This document shows positions 5,103 to 6,563 of a DNA stretch of 6,563 nt, in pieces. The notes under the pieces were generated by a model. The model did not search any database. It was not told the DNA's origin and saw only the letters and a program-made list of their open reading frames with translations. The DNA is taken from assembly GCA_004298295.1 (NCBI GenBank), contig SCUH01000244.1, positions 1-6,563 of the forward strand, read 5' to 3'. The translations under genes were made by a program, and so were the position numbers. The stretch's first letter is position 1. Each line of letters opens with the position of its first letter. This stretch comes from Betaproteobacteria bacterium (lineage in GTDB: Bacteria; Pseudomonadota; Gammaproteobacteria; Burkholderiales; SG8-39).

Positions 5103-6563
5103 TGGCCGCCCCCGAAGACTTCGACGCCGGCAAACAGGCACGGCGGCGAGGCGTGTCCGACGCGGATCACCTGCGAGGGTTCGCCCTTGCCGCAGTAGGG
5201 TGAGCCGAACAGCTGCCATTCCTCGCGCCGGCCCACCGCCTTGAGCGCGTTCCAGAACGGCGTCGTGATGCCGCGATAGTTCGGGTTCTTCACCACGCGC
5301 GTCAGCCGGCCGTCCTCGATCAGCTGCCCGTACTCGCAGCCGAACTGGAACTTGTTGCGGTAGTCGTCGATCGACCAGGAGCGATTGGCCTGCATCACGA
5401 TGCCGCGCCGGGTCTGCGCGATCATCGCGGCGAGCGAGCTCTCGCCCGGTTCGAGATTGATGTTGGCCATGCGGTCGATCGGCGCGCGGTTCCAGGAGGC
5501 GGCGCGGAAATTGGCCACCCCCGGCTGCCCGAGCCGTGCCTGGCTCTCGAGGCTGCCCAGGCCGCGCAACAGCACCCCTTCGCGGATCAGGTGCTCGCGG
5601 CTCGCCGGATTGCCGCAATCGTCGAAAGCGTAGCTCGCGAATTCGCCCGGCACGCCCGGGTCGAAGGTCACGTTCATGAGCCGCGAGCCGTACTGCAGGC
5701 GGCCGAAATCCTCCGGCTTGACGAAGCTCCAGCCGGCGTAGTTGCGCTCGTCGCCGAGGATGCGGTCGAGCTCCAGCGGATGGCCGATCGACTCGTGGAT
5801 CTGCAGGACCATCTGGTCGGGCTGCAGGACGAGGTCCATGCGCTCGTCGGGGCAGTCGGGCGCCGCGAGCAGCTCGAGCGCCTCGCGCCCGGTGCGCTCG
5901 CAGGCGGCGTACAGCACGTCGCGGTCGAGCGCCTCGAGTCCGCTCTGCCGGCAGCGCGCCACATCGCCGTTCAGCGTGCGGCGCTGCGATTCGCCGCCAT
6001 CGCGCGCGGTGGCGGCGAAATTCGACGTCAGGTAGAGAAAATGCTGCTCGACGTCCGCGCCGCTGCTCGAGACGTAGCGGCTTTCGACCTCGGTGAGGGT
6101 CGCGCTCGCTTCGGCCGAGACGATCCGGTCGGAGGCGCGCAGGCGGCACGTCGCCTCGATCAGGGTGTCGCTCAGCTCGCCGAGGCTCGCGCGGTCCGGG
6201 CCCAGCACGCGCGGGCTCGCGTAGCGGCCGCGCGCCGCCGGGCGCTGCGCGGCGCCGAAGCCGAATGCGCCCCTGGGCGCCGCGGCGCGCGCCGTGGCCA
6301 CCGCGAGCCCCAGGGCGCGTTCGATGCCCGCGGGCGAGAGGTCGTCCGTGGCGGCATAGGCGATCTGCCCGTCCACCATCGCCTCGAGCATCACGCCGCG
6401 CGAATGATCGAGGCGGTTGCAGTCGGGCTTGCCGTCGCGCGCGGCGCGCTGCTGGCTCGCCTCGCGGTGATAGCGCAGTCCCACCCAGTCGGCCATGCCG
6501 GCCACCCGCGCGAGCGCGCGCTGCGGATCGAAGTCCGCGGCATCCGGCAGGAATCGAAGCGAG
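5099..6563 (-). CDS. TldD-like metalloprotease subunit (5' end cut)
   Basis: This is the catalytic partner of a TldD/TldE-type protease. The zinc motif HESIGH (5797-5780) fits the family's HExxxH, and a CGKGEPSQ block near the C terminus (about 5194-5171) corresponds to the conserved C-terminal Cys-Gly-Lys region of TldD. The middle shows family blocks such as NVTFDPGVPGEF and DDCGNPASREHLIREGVL. In all, 487 residues are visible before the stop, against 481 in E. coli TldD, so nearly the whole protein is present. A GTG at 6505 and an ATG at 6496 are possible internal starts, but the frame stays open and coding-like to the window edge, so the true start probably lies beyond 6563. The stop overlaps the PmbA-like start by 4 nt. 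Divergence from classical TldD makes a paralogue of unknown substrate plausible. Confidence 0.92.
   Translation of the reverse strand, partial: SLRFLPDAADFDPQRALARVAGMADWVGLRYHREASQQRAARDGKPDCNRLDHSRGVMLEAMVDGQIAYAATDDLSPAGIERALGLAVATARAAAPRGAFGFGAAQRPAARGRYASPRVLGPDRASLGELSDTLIEATCRLRASDRIVSAEASATLTEVESRYVSSSGADVEQHFLYLTSNFAATARDGGESQRRTLNGDVARCRQSGLEALDRDVLYAACERTGREALELLAAPDCPDERMDLVLQPDQMVLQIHESIGHPLELDRILGDERNYAGWSFVKPEDFGRLQYGSRLMNVTFDPGVPGEFASYAFDDCGNPASREHLIREGVLLRGLGSLESQARLGQPGVANFRAASWNRAPIDRMANINLEPGESSLAAMIAQTRRGIVMQANRSWSIDDYRNKFQFGCEYGQLIEDGRLTRVVKNPNYRGITTPFWNALKAVGRREEWQLFGSPYCGKGEPSQVIRVGHASPPCLFAGVEVFGGGQ

Noticed and set aside
2992..5133. Apparent 713-residue fusion ending in the hemolysin III domain
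   Set aside because: The first two thirds are an out-of-frame shadow of the PmbA-like gene. The real protein begins near 3654-3675.
3669..5198. 509-residue plus-strand frame opposite the PmbA-like gene
   Set aside because: It has shadow-like composition with no family features, and lies fully antisense to a recognised gene.
3738..6149. Apparent 803-residue protein ending in the PmbA-like domain
   Set aside because: Residues before the ATG at 5102 are an out-of-frame shadow of the TldD-like gene; the ATGA overlap and family length set the true start.

Overview
The window is dense, G+C-rich bacterial chromosome with genes on both strands and no stretch of more than about 300 bases without a gene. 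The strong third-position G/C bias, an encoded tRNA CCA end, a tRNA-Val with a CAC anticodon, a DUF3617 protein and the tRNA-Ala(GGC)/gltX/tRNA-Val arrangement suggest a proteobacterium. A betaproteobacterium is the best guess, but this is inference from gene content, not a phylogenetic result. I see no insertion sequence, phage gene, CRISPR array, attachment site or other sign of recent transfer.

Left block (1-2151): this is a translation module. On the minus strand, gltX (glutamyl-tRNA synthetase) is followed after 11 nt by a small exported DUF3617 protein, then by a tRNA-Ala(GGC) with its own strong promoter. tRNA-Val(CAC) is transcribed divergently from gltX. The roughly 100-bp gap between gltX and tRNA-Val carries two back-to-back promoter candidates, a 9+9-bp inverted repeat between their -10 boxes, and a G+C-rich hairpin in the tRNA-Val leader. 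E. coli has a similar arrangement (alaW/alaX tRNA-Ala genes, gltX, divergent valU tRNA-Val operon), so the neighbourhood appears old and conserved.

Middle block (2152-2986), plus strand: an exported protein with no family name I can assign starts 34 nt after tRNA-Val. It is followed after 18 nt by an 81-residue GlsB/YeaQ/YmgE-type membrane protein. No terminator or separate promoter is visible between the tRNA and these genes, so they may share a transcript.

Right block (2992-6563), minus strand: a TldD-like metalloprotease gene, cut by the right edge of the window, overlaps a PmbA/TldE-like gene by 4 nt (ATGA). A hemolysin III/PAQR-type seven-helix membrane protein follows. The two protease subunits very probably form a TldD/TldE-like heterodimer. 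The membrane protein may be co-transcribed, but nothing ties it functionally to the protease. Its stop codon lies 5 bp from the stop of the convergent middle block.

Overall this is ordinary housekeeping and accessory chromosome. I did not find a convincing new biological system. The points most worth a second look are the divergent gltX/tRNA-Val control region and the substrate of the TldD/PmbA-like pair.
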